NCBI GenBank assembly: GCA_905221605.1
Contig: CAJNDS010002101.1
Coordinates: 610,280-674,279 of the forward strand
Length of the DNA stretch: 64,000 nt
DNA from: Symbiodinium natans
Lineage: Eukaryota; Sar; Dinophyceae; Suessiales; Symbiodiniaceae
Direction of reading: 5' to 3'
Part shown: positions 11,560-23,349 of the stretch, one piece after another
How the letters are laid out: each line of letters opens with the position of its first letter
How positions within the stretch are numbered: the first letter of the stretch is position 1
The notes under the pieces: model-generated
Database searches by the model: none
What the model was told of the DNA's origin: nothing
What the model saw: only the letters and a program-made list of their open reading frames with translations
Program-made: the position numbers and the translations under genes

Positions 11560-13860
11560 TGGAGCTTCTTGAGGAGCCCTCAGAAATCGAGGCCCCAGTT
11601 CACGTCCTCCTGGTCGTCGGAGAACTCGTCAGCAGCTTCAAAGTCCCATAAGGCTTCGCCTGACAAAACGCGGTGGCGTGTTGTGAAAACCAGGCGAAGA
11701 CACATCGGCGTTCCGGCCTGTTTCAGATTTGAGCTGCTTCAGGGTGTTGGCCGTCTCAGGCACCTCCTCAACATCCTCCCCCTTCTTGGCCTAAGCATTT
11801 GGATGTGACAGTCAAGACACCAGATTCAGACACACGCAGGCTGAGATTCAGGCTTTTGCTCGCTTTCTAGCGTTCATCTTCCGATTCTCCAGGCGCTTCT
11901 CCTTCAGGTGCTCGGCCACCGACTTGAGTATGCCTCGAGGCATCTCTGGCACTGAGTTTTTTTGGGGGGAGAACTGGGGAGAACATTGGGGACACTCCAC
12001 AGGCTGCTCTCCTAAAGCTTTTTGCAGCCACAGGCTCTGCCCTCAGTGTCCCAGTCCATCTGCATCAACTGTGCCGGGTGCTGCAGCAGGTCCGTGCGAA
12101 CTTGCTGCTTCCTAGGCTTTGGCACACGCACTCTTCGCCCAGAAGCGTGTTCAAGCGCTCAGTGCGGTCAGGCTTCTGCTGAAACGACATTTGCTCCAGC
12201 CCTTCCAGCTCTCTGAGGCAGCGCCTAAGCCATGTTGATGATGTCGAAGATGTTGACTTCTTCACTGCAAGCTGTGACATGACGCAAACGCATCAATGAC
12301 AAACACGAGACGAAAACTACCAAAGCGCCGAGGAGCGAGACACTGAGGTCCTTGTTGACAGACTTCAGGATGCTCAGAACCTTGACTCGCGGATCCCCAC
12401 CCGCATCCCGGTGTCCCACCCTTCAGCAGCCTCTTCTATCCATAAAGCCGTCGGGAGCACGACGAGGTGCGATCAGGTGCGATAAGGTGCGATGCAAGCG
12501 GCTTGAGGCCCCAGTCCATCTGAACTGTAGTGGAAGTCGCTTAGGATCTGCTCACGTATCCGCGAGCTTCCTGCACTTCGAGAACCAGACTAGCATGCTA
12601 GCTTCCAGCTGCAGCCCATGCGTTATCAGCAGCATCGGAAAAAGACCTGTCCCACAGCACTGAGGGCTGAGGGCCTGTGGCAGCGTCGAGCCAGCGCCCT
12701 GTTTGGACAGCACGGCGCTCCAGCATGCCCTGCCAGCGGCCATCGATGTGCCGCCGCAGCCAGGCATCCCGCTTGATGCCCTCCTCGCCGAGGTGCCTTA
12801 AAGTCTTGCAAACCACGTTGTTGGCTTTTAAGGTTCTCAGCTGCTCAAGACAGCTGTCCACTGCCAGCTAACAAACCAATGTGAATACCTCTTCGTAAGA
12901 AAACTGACACCATGATGGTAGGCAAAGCAACTCCGACTTTCTCTTCTTGCTGCCTGGGATCAGGGCAGGGGGCAAGTATGGCAATATCACAATCAACAAG
13001 AGTCCTTCGAAAGAACAACCGAAGGGACAAGCCTGAACCAACAAAACCAAGCGAGGGGCATGTCAAGCGTGACCGAATAGCTGCAGCAACAACCCCCCGC
13101 ACCCCTGGCTTCCGCCTTTAAAAGTCCCATGCCCTCTGATCAAACAGCACCTACTCGCCACTCAAGCCCACCACCGTCTTTTTCTCGTGTTGACTTTGAG
13201 CTTCTGTCGCACCGCTTCCCCCCCCAACCAACCTGGCATTCCGCCATGCTGAAAACAAGCACACAAAACTCCAAGCCGAGCTGGCGTTGCCTTTCGTAAT
13301 ATCGCATGGCAGCGAAATGCAGCGAACGATGACAAAAAGCTAGTCACCTTTCCAAATCACACCAATTTCCCATACCACATTGCTGAAGACCGCATGGCTT
13401 GTGCAAGGTTTTGCTGCCACGGTTCTGGAGTCCAGCTTCTCCGCTGCCGCCTCGTCCTCTAAGTCGTCGAGGCCTTCTTCGAATGCCACAGGCCTTTCGA
13501 AGTTGAACCAGACCTCAGCGGGCACACAAAGTCTATCTATCGGAGTCTTCTGTACTGTGTGCGGCGGTGCTGGGCGCTCCATTCACGAACCTACACTGAG
13601 CTTTCAACACTAATCGGCTGTAGTTCGTAGCCCTTGCCGTCGGGTTTTGTTACCAACCTCAGCTTTGCTTCGCTTTGCATACCGTGACAGAGTCCCCGCC
13701 ACGGTCCCCCAGCCCACTGCATCCAAGCCACAACCAGTGCAGGTCGGGCTTGATGTCTGCTTGCTGCCCAGGACAAGACTTGCCGGCAAGGTTCAACGTC
13801 GTGCAGCCCTCATTGTCACAGGACACCCATCGTTGCACGTCCTGGGTACATCACAAATCA
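11560..13860 (-). CDS. Possible TFIIF-alpha (RAP74)-like gene, multi-exon
   Basis: A series of minus-strand exon-like stretches. In order: WVSCDNEGC (about 13835-13805); KLRLVTKPDGKGYELQPIS (about 13660-13605); CVPAEVWFNFERPVAFEEGL then an acidic helix (about 13525-13395); LEQLRTLKANNVVCKTLRHL (about 12850-12790); VKVLSILKSVNKDLSVSLL (about 12385-12330); a basic stretch VAEHLKEKRLENRKMNARKR (about 11922-11863); an acidic stretch GEDVEEVPETANTLKQLKS (about 11786-11730); and a carboxy end ALWDFEAADEFSDDQEDV followed by a stop near 11577. The strand-plus-WxNF-plus-acidic-helix order, and the late WDFE...DEFSDD motif, resemble the RAP74 subunit of TFIIF. The zinc-like CDNEGC piece and middle exons do not fit that assignment, so two genes could be mixed here. 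Function is a tentative inference. Confidence 0.38.
12461..12493. repeat. 10-bp tandem repeat, 3 units
   Basis: GA(C/T)(G/C)AGGTGC-type decamers (GACGAGGTGC, GATCAGGTGC, GATAAGGTGC) in tandem with a strict 10-bp period, inside the exon-rich region of the gene at 11560-13860. Confidence 0.9.
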
Positions 13861-15259
13861 TGACCTCGTAGTTCCTAAGAACGCAGCACGAGCTCCTGTT
13901 GTCGGGCAAGCTCATCATGTGAGAGGTGTGACACTCGGCCTGACAGTTGCCAATATACCGAGCTCACAGGTCCAACGTTTTGCCTTGATTCCCGTTGCGT
14001 TTGTACCCAGATCACCCTTGGGCCTATGGCGACACCTGGTCCTATGGGTGCCAGGGTGGCGCCAACCATGCGTCACGCAACTACCTAGGCAGCGGAACCA
14101 GAGATTGCACGGTGCATGGGCGCAGCTGACCACATCGCTTCGTTTGGACCCTCTCAGACAAGATAAGCTGCCTCCGGTCGTAGCGGTTGGGGCAAGCACA
14201 GGGCAGGAAAACCAGTCTAACATATGGCATAGCATTCAGGCTGGGGAGGGCTGAAGCTGTTTGCCAGTATGCCTACATGCAAGCGGAACTTAGTAGCACA
14301 GCCTTGCGTTTGCAACTGTTCATGGTATCATGGCGGCGGACCTTGAGAAGAAGCTACTGAACTCCTTCAGCAGGTGCTGGATAGCAAGGTAGGATTGACT
14401 AAAGTGCAGCCAAAGCCAAGGCATGAAGGCATAGAAGCGATTTCCGACCGCCGTCCATAGACTAAGTCAAAGTCTCCCCTGGCAATCTGATCCAAGCACG
14501 CACCGCTTGGTGGTCGAAGCTGAATTGGAAACGAGTAGGGATCGTGCCCTACAAGCCGCTATACAAAACAAAAGCACAGATTCATGATTAATATGGCGGG
14601 CCCCAGCAAAGAAAGCGCTCTCGTGGAGTCCTGTCACAGAGCGTGCAGCCGTCTCCCTGTGTGACCCTTTCGTTGGCAGCCGCAAAAGATCATCTTTTAC
14701 ATTCACTCTTCATGGTTGCTGGACCCCGCCTACTCTCGCTCGGTGCTACTTTTGGAGTGTAGGCGTAACTGTACCGCTGGGCCGAGGGCTTGGTTACCCC
14801 CTGCAGGATCTATATACTTAACTTTTGGGGCGGTGGTGCTTTTCCATTGTAGGTGGCCACTCTGCATTGAGGCTTCCGACAGTTTTTCAGGGCTTCACAG
14901 GGCTAGGATTCCGAGCATGTTCGACGGGGTGCTTGCTTTGGGCTTGACACCAGCACCAAGGGAACGAGAGCACGTGAGAGCACGTGAAAGGACATTCAGT
15001 CTCGGATGCCGCTTGCTTCTTGCTGCTTGTAAGCGTACAAACGAGAAGGGTTCCTACATGTTCCCATCAACAGTGGTCCCGGACCATCCCGAATATAGTA
15101 ATCGTCAGGCTGTATATCTCATCATCACACTGGTCACTATATAGCTTAATGATAGGGACTCAACCAACCCTAACATCACCAAACACCAGTGCTTTGCACT
15201 TTGACATAAGCGGTCACGCTCAACGGTGTGGCGTCGGGTCCTGCCTTGTCAGATCTTAC
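13861..15259. other. No named gene
   Basis: One short minus-strand exon-like piece (LSHDELARQQELVLRS, about 13925-13878) may be the exon before the WVSCDNEGC piece of the gene to the left. From about 14000 to 15260 neither strand gives a convincing exon. A partial 10-bp repeat (CACGTGAGAG, about 2.5 units) lies at 14967-14990. Confidence 0.3.
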
Positions 15260-15430
15260 CCGGACCGCTGGCTCGGGGAGCTTTGTGTCCGCTGCCTCTT
15301 GGCAGTGGGCCCTTGCGGCTGCGTCGGCTCGTTGGGTTCACCCTTCTGCGCCTTCTGCACCTTCTCACTGACACCACCAGGCGGGAAGCTGACAGATCTG
15401 ATGCCAACCATGCCTGCAAAGCCTGGACAA
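15260..15430 (-). CDS. Unrecognised exon-like stretch, low complexity
   Basis: The minus strand reads GGVSEKVQKAQKGEPNEPT followed by Gln/Arg/Ser-rich residues ending in a stop near 15245. Composition is typical of a disordered protein region. It lies just past the 3' end of the HEAT-repeat gene on the same strand, so it may be that gene's last exon or a separate gene. No family is recognised. Confidence 0.35.
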
Positions 15431-15779
15431 TGACCGGGACCGCTTTGATTCCACGGATCTTCCTGCGCTCAGCATGTGCCAAGAGGCACCCAGCAGAGTA
15501 TTAAAGAGACGTCAGAGGGCAATAAGAAACTCACATATGCTCAGTGCTTGCCTCAGGGATGCAGTTGCTGCATGGCGCACACTAGCATCAGAGTTCAGCA
15601 ACTGCGCCTGAAGGAGCAGAATAACATAGAACGACCACGTACAGTTCCAAAATCACACGAATTCGCCATGCTCACATCAGAAAGAGCCGAGTGCGAACCT
15701 GCAGCTCTTCTACCGCGTGAGCATGGGCCTGCCAGATGTTGTATGTAAAGCAAAAACCATGTCAACAGCTCGCAATGAG

Positions 15780-18637
15780 TAAGCCAAGCCTGTCCACAAA
15801 GCTCACCCAAGGACTGCGCAGCAGAGCACTGCACCACCGCGGTGTCACTCTCCAAGCAACGACCTAAAGGTCGTTGCAGAAGATTTCGGACATGGAACAG
15901 ATCGAAGGCCATCTGCAGGGCGTCTGCCGAACTCTTCATGGATTCTCAGGAGCGCACGCAACGCCGACACAACGGCCTGGTCACCCGGCCTCGCAACCTG
16001 TCACGTCCCAAGGGGTCCTCTCCCAGCCCTGTTAGCCCGGCATCCACTGCACATTTTGTTTCACCGGTTGCTGTTTCTTGGCTTGGCCTTCGCCAGCGTG
16101 TAGGCCGCGATGGCGCGGCAGTCGGCATCACCGTGACCAAGACAACGAGTCACAGCAGCAACAGTAAAGGGATCCCCAGGCTCTGCCATTTGGGACAAGG
16201 CCTCAACGGCCTCAGATCTCACCTCAGCCGATCTCGACACTGGCTTGGGAGATATTCGGGCTTGAGGTCTCTCAGTCTAGGAAGCTAGACAAGTGAAGGC
16301 TAAACAACGTTCGAGCATCCGCTGAATCCTTGAGGCAGTCTGCGATTGCGGCAATAGCTGTGGCATCACTTTGCTTCTTCTTGGAACCGTCCATCCGGGA
16401 ACTTGCAAGCAAGGCTATGGCCCGAATGGCTGAAATCCGGAGTCGAACTTCGTCTTGGACAGCGCCAGTGCCGGAAACCAGCGGCAACAAACTGCAGATT
16501 ATGGTGGCATCACCCCGCTTGCCGTGCTCTGCAAGTGCTACCACTGCAGTTTCACAAAGCTGTGAATTCCCAGATCTAAGCAAAGAGAGTAGACATTCAA
16601 CGAAACGTGGGTCACCCTTGCGAGCAACAGCTTGCAAAGCCTGCACGCATGCGAGCTGAATTCTCAGTGGAATCGCTGTGCTTTGCTCAAGAATTCTCAG
16701 AATACTGGCAGTAACAATGCCGCTACCCCGACGCAAGGTCAAACGAGCCAGGACGAGGAGAGCCTCACGCAGCTCATCATGCCCTACCTGCGGCAGCAGA
16801 TCCACAAGCAACCCAATGACGGGAGGGTCACCCCGGCGGCTTACCGTGCCAAGGGCTTGCACAGCTGCCGAAACAACTTCTGCATGAAATGGTGGCAACA
16901 GCCCTGTACGCAGAGCTGCCAATGCCACCTCATCACCAGCCTTGGCTACCTTTCCCAAAGCTCTGGCTGCCGCACACCTTACCTTCGAATCCACACTGGA
17001 GAACATCTGACTCAAGCACCTGATGACTGCGAGGTCGCCTTGTGAAGCACAGGCTGCCAAAGCATCCAGCACAGCTGCTGCCACGTCGGGGACGTCCTCC
17101 AACCGAGCCAGAAGGGCTTCGAGGATCTGCTTATCCAGTCGTGCATCATCTGTCCTACCCAGCAACGCGAGTTTGCCAGCTGCGTCCATGCGCATCTCCC
17201 GGGTTGGGTGCTTCAAGCCTTTCAAAGCCCACGCAGCACAAACGCGCCTTGACTTCTCAGACACCTTTCCCATCTTCAAAACCGCAGACATACACAAGCT
17301 TTGCACGTGCAGGTCGGCATCCACCAACCCGGCTTCTGCTGCACTCTGAAAAGTTGGATGACTGAAGTGATCCATGTACTGACTAGCTGCAACTCGCAAC
17401 TTGAGCTCCTTCTCCCGGCGCAGAATGGTGTGCAGAATATCAGCCATGACAGGAAGCTGGCTTGCCAAGCTCTCATGCAGGATCCGATTCGCCTGCGTTG
17501 TTCCGGCCGACTGAGCGGAGGTCTCAGGGGTCAGCACTTCCAGGCATCGCTCCCGCACGCAAGGCGGCTGCTCCTTTGTACCAGCCACTTGAACCAATTC
17601 CCCCACCAGCCGCCGATCTACTCGCTCGTCTGCAGCAAGCACATGCAAGGTGTCCACAGCTGCAAGGCGCACCTCAGCGACTTCGTCTTGACGAAGCCGC
17701 GCCAGCGCTGCTTGCACGATCTGCGCAAAGCCATTGGCGCGATGTTCGGAGCCGGCAAGCTGGTACAGCTGTCGAGCCGTGGTCAGGGCAGCTCGACGCA
17801 CTTCCGCATCAATGTCTACCACACGACGAAGTACCAACAGACTGGCCGATGAGTCTGCAGCCAGACAAACATGAGACAAAGAACTCACCGCGGCTCGCCG
17901 CACAATGTCGGACGGATCCTCACTTGGAATGAGATCAAATATAATCAGCCTTTCGTGCCTACACAATCTAGCCAGCAAATTTACCTTCTGTAGCAACCAA
18001 GCTGCTGCCAGCGCAGACCTGCTTGTCAGTGCATATGCATTCCGCGGACTCTCTCATCACTCTACTCAACATCTGGGCAGCAGCTGGGCTAAGGTCCTCG
18101 CTTTAGCGCAGAAACAGCAGCCGTGTGCCCACGCTCCGCCAGTAAAGGCAAGCAGCTTACCGCGCTCTCCCGCACATGTAGAGACTCATCGTCCACCTGC
18201 CAGGATGCTGTATTCCCCTGTACTTCTGCTGGCTTGGGGCATATGAGACTGCTTCCCCTTGTACTTGCCTTAGCTGCCACCGACTCAATGACCTTCGCGT
18301 TCACATGCGCTTGAGTACAGTTTTCCACAGCTTCTGGAAGAATCGTCAGGACAGCTTGCCGCATTCGCCAATCAGGGTCCTCGAACTGAAGAGGCTCTAG
18401 GGAGCGGATGCTTACAGGAAGCTTGGAGAGCTAGACAATCCTCAAAGTAGCCACTCCAGACAGGAACAGACGGACCAGAAGAATGATAATGACGTGCGCA
18501 TGCTGAGGCCGAACAATACAGCCTCTTGGAAACAAGGAGTCCTGCAGCCGCTTTTGCAACGCCTCAATCACTTCCCCGTGGCCTCGACCGCCGCGCTCAC
18601 AAAACTTTCGCAAAGCCGCCAGCTTTCCTTGCACCAT
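15780..18637 (-). CDS. HEAT-repeat (PBS-lyase-type) scaffold protein, multi-exon
   Basis: A long alpha-solenoid. The start exon begins with ATG at 18637 (MVQGKLAALRKFCERG). Further exons read RMRQAVLTILPEAVENC (about 18364-18310) and ESLHVRESAVSCLPLLAERG (about 18190-18130). The main exon (about 17985-16290) gives roughly 550 residues of back-to-back HEAT repeats of about 30-40 residues, each with the pattern hydrophobic-x-x-A-A-x-A-L-G-x-x (for example VRCAAARALGKVAKAGD, VSAAVQALGTVSRRGDP). After a short intron the repeats continue at about 16235-16080 (SEAVEALSQMAEPGDPFTVA) and about 15870-15790 (AVVQCSAAQSLGELC). Repeat pairs of this kind are common in dinoflagellate proteins and act as protein-binding scaffolds; no catalytic residue is seen. 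Partner and location cannot be inferred. The last exon boundary is uncertain. Confidence 0.88.
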
Positions 18638-19310
18638 GCCAAAACATCACCTCCCTGCAGTACCCACTGTGGCCAGACCGCTGTGTGTATCCGAGGGTCT
18701 CCAAAATGAGATAGAAGAGCCGGATTCACTTGCCTGGTCGTTCGCAAAGAAGGGTAGTGGGCTCATATCGCCGCATAGCCGAGCTCGGCACATCCAGAAA
18801 GCAAAGAACTCAGGATCAGCTCTGAAATGGGAAGGCCAGCCTCGGCGCAGTCCAGCTGGCGCGCCAGAACAGCTCCCATGTCAAAGTGCCGGCTGGCCAT
18901 GGCCTGGGAATGAGAACTTGGAACAGAAAGCTACAAGTGCCATGCGTGTCCTGCAAGTGCACAAAAAGAACCCGTCCTTTGCATTCCGAGACGTTGCTCG
19001 AAATCGAACCCAGGAAGCCATGTCGAACATCACACACCATGGGAGCAGACTCAAGTCAGCAAGCAAGCAGACCATTGCTGCACGGGACGTGCTACACCCA
19101 TCAGATGCAAGTCCGTGGGTTCGAGCACTGGGACAGATACCGACAGATACTGCAGAACCATTCAAACCAAGACAAGATTAGTGCTCAGATGTGCTCACAG
19201 GCTCACGGGCAATGGAGCGCCGCCAGTTTTTGCTCGCACCCTTTGCCATGAAAACGGCATCGATGCAGATCAATGCAGGTCGGCACAAGTAATGCTTCTG
19301 TCATGTTTTC
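18638..19310. other. Intergenic stretch upstream of the HEAT-repeat start
   Basis: No convincing exon on either strand. It separates the HEAT-repeat start codon (18637) from the next upstream exons at about 19310-20000 and would hold the trans-splice acceptor of the HEAT gene if that gene is trans-spliced. No spliced-leader-like sequence is visible. Confidence 0.4.
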
Positions 19311-20000
19311 CGGCCTGAGTATCCTGAGTTCTCCGACGCGACTTTGCTTCCGTGTCTGAAACCACCACTGTCGGAACCTTCTGGCACATCTGCTTCCTCC
19401 TCGTCGTTCGACCCCACAGCACGAAGGCTGAAAATCCATCACGTCCAATTGGTCAAGCTTGACGTCCTTCCGGTAGGCCTGAGACAACAAGAGACCGGAA
19501 GATGCACACCTGTCAGACCCCTGGGGCTCACTTCTGCCCTATGGATTTTCATGGCATCCACGTCGCCTTCGGCATTCGCAGGTCCCGTGTCTGGGAGCTC
19601 GATCTCTTGGAAGGAAGCACTTCGAAGGCCTCGGTGAGGAGCGACATGAATCGACGGGCACGTCGCCAGTGAAGTTGAGGGAGAGCCTGGTGAGCTGCCA
19701 GCGTTGCTGTCCGCGTCCTGCGCATTTCGGCACTGGAATCTGTTAAGCATATGGCTCTCCGGTGATCTCGTGATCTGCCTCCTCATCTTCGCCATCCCAG
19801 AGAGTGGCGTTGACCTGTCGAGCGCTGGATGGTGGGCTGTGTGACGGCTACGTGGGAACATGTGCAGGTTCGTGCCCGCGACCTTGCCAGCATTGAAATG
19901 AAGCACAACCGGCCCCCGATCTGTGGGCGCCTCTGCGAACTCAAGTGACGGGGGCAATGGGCAATGACCTCTCTCTCCAGACAAGAGCCCTCAAGTCGAG
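19310..20000 (-). CDS. Unrecognised acidic, disordered protein (exon cluster)
   Basis: Minus-strand exon-like pieces: SLEFAEAPTDRGPVVLHFNA (about 19955-19890), IELPDTGPANAEGDVDAMK (about 19610-19555), AYRKDVKLDQLDVMDF (about 19480-19430) and VGSNDEEEADVPEGSDSGGF (about 19425-19365) followed by GSKVASENSGYSGRK. The acidic, Gly/Ser-rich composition argues for a real, largely disordered protein. No domain is recognised, and the splice pattern between the pieces is not established. Confidence 0.45.
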
Positions 20001-20439
20001 GTGGCGGCAACAAAGTTGCATTGCTCGGATGGCCAGCCACCTCAAAACCGGGAAAATCCCGAGCATACTCAACCCCGGCCAGCTGAGTGGTGCTGAGTGC
20101 TGCTCACACCGAAATCTCTCGTCCGGGTGGGGATTGCCGGACTTCTCCATCCTTTCAGCGCCGCCCACCCGAAGGCATATGAGCCCTTGCAGGGCTCGTT
20201 TGAATGAGCAGCCTTTTCGCGGATGCTCCATGCTCGCAGACGGAGGTCTGCCTGACAGGCCAACAGTAGGAAAGCCTCTCTTATCCCGCAGAGCCCTGAG
20301 ATGAGGACCTCGGAATTCAAGGCCAAAGAGGACCCGGCCAAGGAAAGCAAGGCATTGCTCCATCCCTCCTGGATGCAAAGCAGGGCCGACCCGATGCAAG
20401 AAGCTTGCCTTTGTCTGCTCTCAGATACTGTAAATACAT

Positions 20440-21180
20440 CCACAGAATACATTTTCCATGTACAGATATACCTGGTAGCAAAAACATACTCATTCATATG
20501 TATATATATATATATGCGTAGTATAATATTTATGTTCATTTATCTGCCGACCCTTTGCGGGGCGGCACCCAGTGAAATCCGCTTCACATCCCGTAGGCTC
20601 TTCCATAATGCCCAAGTTGCAACCAGATGCGAAAGCTTCATAGCAAGCTTGTTAACGTAAAATCCTGAATCCCGGGGCATCCTGGACAGCAACCATGCAC
20701 AGAAAGCTTGAGCCCGATTCAAGAACCTTGATTCAGACGTGGACACGATACCCAAGAAGCGGGCCATCCCTGACATCGGGCCGTAGATAATTGTACTATG
20801 GTCTACCCCAATAACCCTGCTATCATCCTCATCATCTTACCCTTCTTCCTTCTTCAAGGGCCAGGGCTGGAGGGTCCCGAAGGCCCAGGACTTACAAGTT
20901 TGAAGCTCCAAGCTTCTGTGCTTTCAAACGTTCGAGACCTTTTGGGGCAACAAAAGTGTTCGGGTTCTCTTACACACACATACATATACATACGTATATT
21001 ATACATATGTATATAGATAGCTATTTATCTATTTATCTATCTATATATCTATCCATCTATCTATGCATAGCTATTTATCTATATATCTATCCATCTATCT
21101 ATCCATCTACCTATGCATATGCATATGCATCGGATACATGTGTATATATATACATACATACATATATACACAGAAAACGT
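20440..21180. repeat. AT-rich microsatellite region
   Basis: Contains a (TA)n tract near 20497-20516 and, at about 20975-21180, mixed (TACA)n, (CTAT)n and (CATA)n runs. Repeat-derived readings here (YLSIYLSIYLSIY) are not genes. The sequence between the tracts (20520-20950) shows no feature. Confidence 0.9.
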
Positions 21181-21219
21181 CACACTAGCATACATGTGTC
21201 ATCATCGTCCTCCACGTCA

Positions 21220-22030
21220 AGTCCAGTCAAAGAGATACCGCATGCGCAGCGTTCGATGTGAGTGCCCTGTCGCTTGGGGGGGGGGAAGGAAGCTTCCCCA
21301 AAGCCAAGACCTGTCTGTTTACAATCCCGCCGATCTCGGCCTCGAGAATCGCTGCCGCAGCACCCCCGGCCAGTGAGATGCCCACCTCTCTCGGTGCCAT
21401 CACTTTGCAGACACACTCATCAAGTTTCTGAGGCTGCATCAAGCCTGGCAGTCTCGTATCACGCTGCGAAGGATCTGAACAGCACTGCCAGAATGGGCTG
21501 CCACTTCGATGCCTTCAGTACACAAAGTTCTGGTTCAGCTTGGCTTTCAGCGCGGGTGTATCAGAGAAACGATCACGTGAATCGCTCTGACTCAGGACCC
21601 CGCCAACGCCACTTCCACCAGTCTCGATCTGGCGCCACGATGCTTGACTTGCATGCACGTGCAACAGCCCAACCCAGCCTCACAGCGCTCCACACTGCAG
21701 CCACCCGCAAGAAGTAGAGCAGGGCCCCCTCCGACAACTTGGAGATGTAAGCGACTCAACCTTGTCATTGTTGGCAGTTGCGGACTTGTCTGGGGGGTGG
21801 CTTCTTGGCAGCAACACAACGAACCAGGTTCTCAGTACAGCACACCACCGTGTTCACGGCACCACCCGCCGCCACAATCAAGCCTTCCTGATAACAGCAA
21901 AACTCCACTGCGAGTCGAAAATCCCCACGAATCACACACACACACATGCTGCCTCACCCTCCAACTTGGCGGAATTATCTGCGGGACCTTCGATGTATAT
22001 GGCCTCAAACACAGCACGACGACCGCAAAG
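21220..22030 (-). CDS. Unrecognised gene, exon cluster
   Basis: Minus-strand exon-like pieces: CGRRAVFEAIYIEGPADNSA (about 22030-21965), EGLIVAAGGAVNTVVCCTEN (about 21890-21830), LQVVGGGPALLLAGGC (about 21745-21695) and CVCKVMAPREVGISLAGG (about 21415-21360) continuing as AAAAILEAEIGGIVNRQV. Composition rich in Gly, Ala and Val resembles a soluble enzyme or a membrane protein, but no family motif is recognised. Frames between pieces differ, as expected with introns. Confidence 0.4.
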
Positions 22031-22365
22031 CTGCAAAGCAGCACTCAGCGGATGGAAGTCTTCTGACTGGCGATCTGCCACGACCGCTTTCGCAAGGCAG
22101 ACCAGGCTCCCGACACTTCCTCCCCTATACTAGTAGGACTTTCATGGACTTTTATGGACTCCCCAAGGCCAAAGCCCAAGGCACCAAGGCACACGAAGGC
22201 ACCAAGGCACGGACATGGTCCAAGATGAGGGGACACAGCAGCTTCTCCGAGTGTCCAGGCCTTGGCTTGGACTTGAACGCTCTTCGAAACCTTGTTGAAA
22301 CCTTAGGCGAGCCTTCCGAAGAAGCAGAGGTTCCATTTACTAAGCATGTTTCCAAGGATGGGCAA

Positions 22366-22370
<5 letters not shown>

Positions 22371-22399
<29 letters not shown>
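22371..22399 (+). repeat. 29-nt poly(A) run
   Basis: An uninterrupted run of 29 A on the plus strand. It could be the tail of a retroposed copy, since transcription of neighbouring genes is from the opposite strand, but no target-site duplication was found around it. The 300 bp before it (22070-22370) hold no recognisable gene or SINE. Confidence 0.95.
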
Positions 22400-22401
<2 letters not shown>

Positions 22402-23345
22402 TCCACGGTTTCACTGCGACTGTTTTGCCTGCGAGAAGCAGCCTCAGCTCTGCTGTGCTCTGAACAAATTTGCTAATCACTGCTCTACTCAATTATGCCA
22501 ATTCTCACACCACAAATCCTGACGTCAGCAGGACTTGCTGGGTGCATGCTCAGGGAGTCTTTGGTCACCGCAAGGGGCGGAAGACACAAACACTGTGGGC
22601 ACCTTCCGAATCGGCAGTTATTGGCTAACATCTACCAGCGCACACAAGATTTCCAGCCCCCACAGCAAGGATCAGCCATCGCTCTCGAGCGGATGGGCTA
22701 TTCTTTGCCGAAGAGCATCTCTCCTCCATCTACTTACCGACACCTTCGGTTGTAGCTCGCACATGATGTGTTTGAGTTTGAGCTTCTAGGTTCCAAGATG
22801 TTAAAAGTCTGCAGGAGCGAACTCACGCCTCATACGCCTGTGCAACGGTTTCCTGCGGCTTGGCCGCAAGTGCATCTGAAACGGAACTCACGTCTCATGC
22901 TCGTTAAGGCCCGGAAACTCATCACCTTGGCAAAAAAAATCAAACACAACGCCATGCATCAGGCAGCAAACGGTCACCCTAACAGCACCGATGCCGAGGC
23001 ACCATCGTCAACTGCGAAATCCTCAGTTTCAAACTGGACTGGCATCCCTCTAGAATCCCAGAGCTAGCCCAGGACCAACGCCGATAACGATGGTTGAATG
23101 ATGGCTGCTGGTAGAAGTAGCACCAAAAGAACTGTGAGAGCAAGGCTCCCATTGCTCCTTCGGCGCTGACTCCCGTGGTTCCTTCTCCTCCTTCGCGATA
23201 GGCTGCCTGAGCACTTGTGTGCTACTGGCGTGCTACTTCTGTGCTACTGTGCCACAGATCTTCAAAGATGTTGCAAGGCGTTGCAAGGCGTTGGTAGAGG
23301 TGTTGCAAGGTGTGCCACGCCCTGAGGCAGCGCATCAGTTCTCAA
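22400..23345. other. Region downstream of the kinase; no exon recognised
   Basis: Carboxy-terminal exons of the OSR1-like kinase might lie here. A minus-strand stretch near 23060-22960 (EDFAVDDGASASVL) has exon-like composition. No conserved OSR1/SPAK carboxy-terminal docking domain is seen. Partial 10-bp repeat units (TTGCAAGGCG) occur at 23271-23293. Confidence 0.3.
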
Positions 23346-23349
23346 TCTT

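Noticed and set aside
18960..19060. GGTTCGA-like sequence on the minus strand as a possible tRNA T-loop
   Set aside because: The flanking bases do not form a T-stem, and no D-arm or acceptor stem could be paired. No tRNA or rRNA gene was found in the window.
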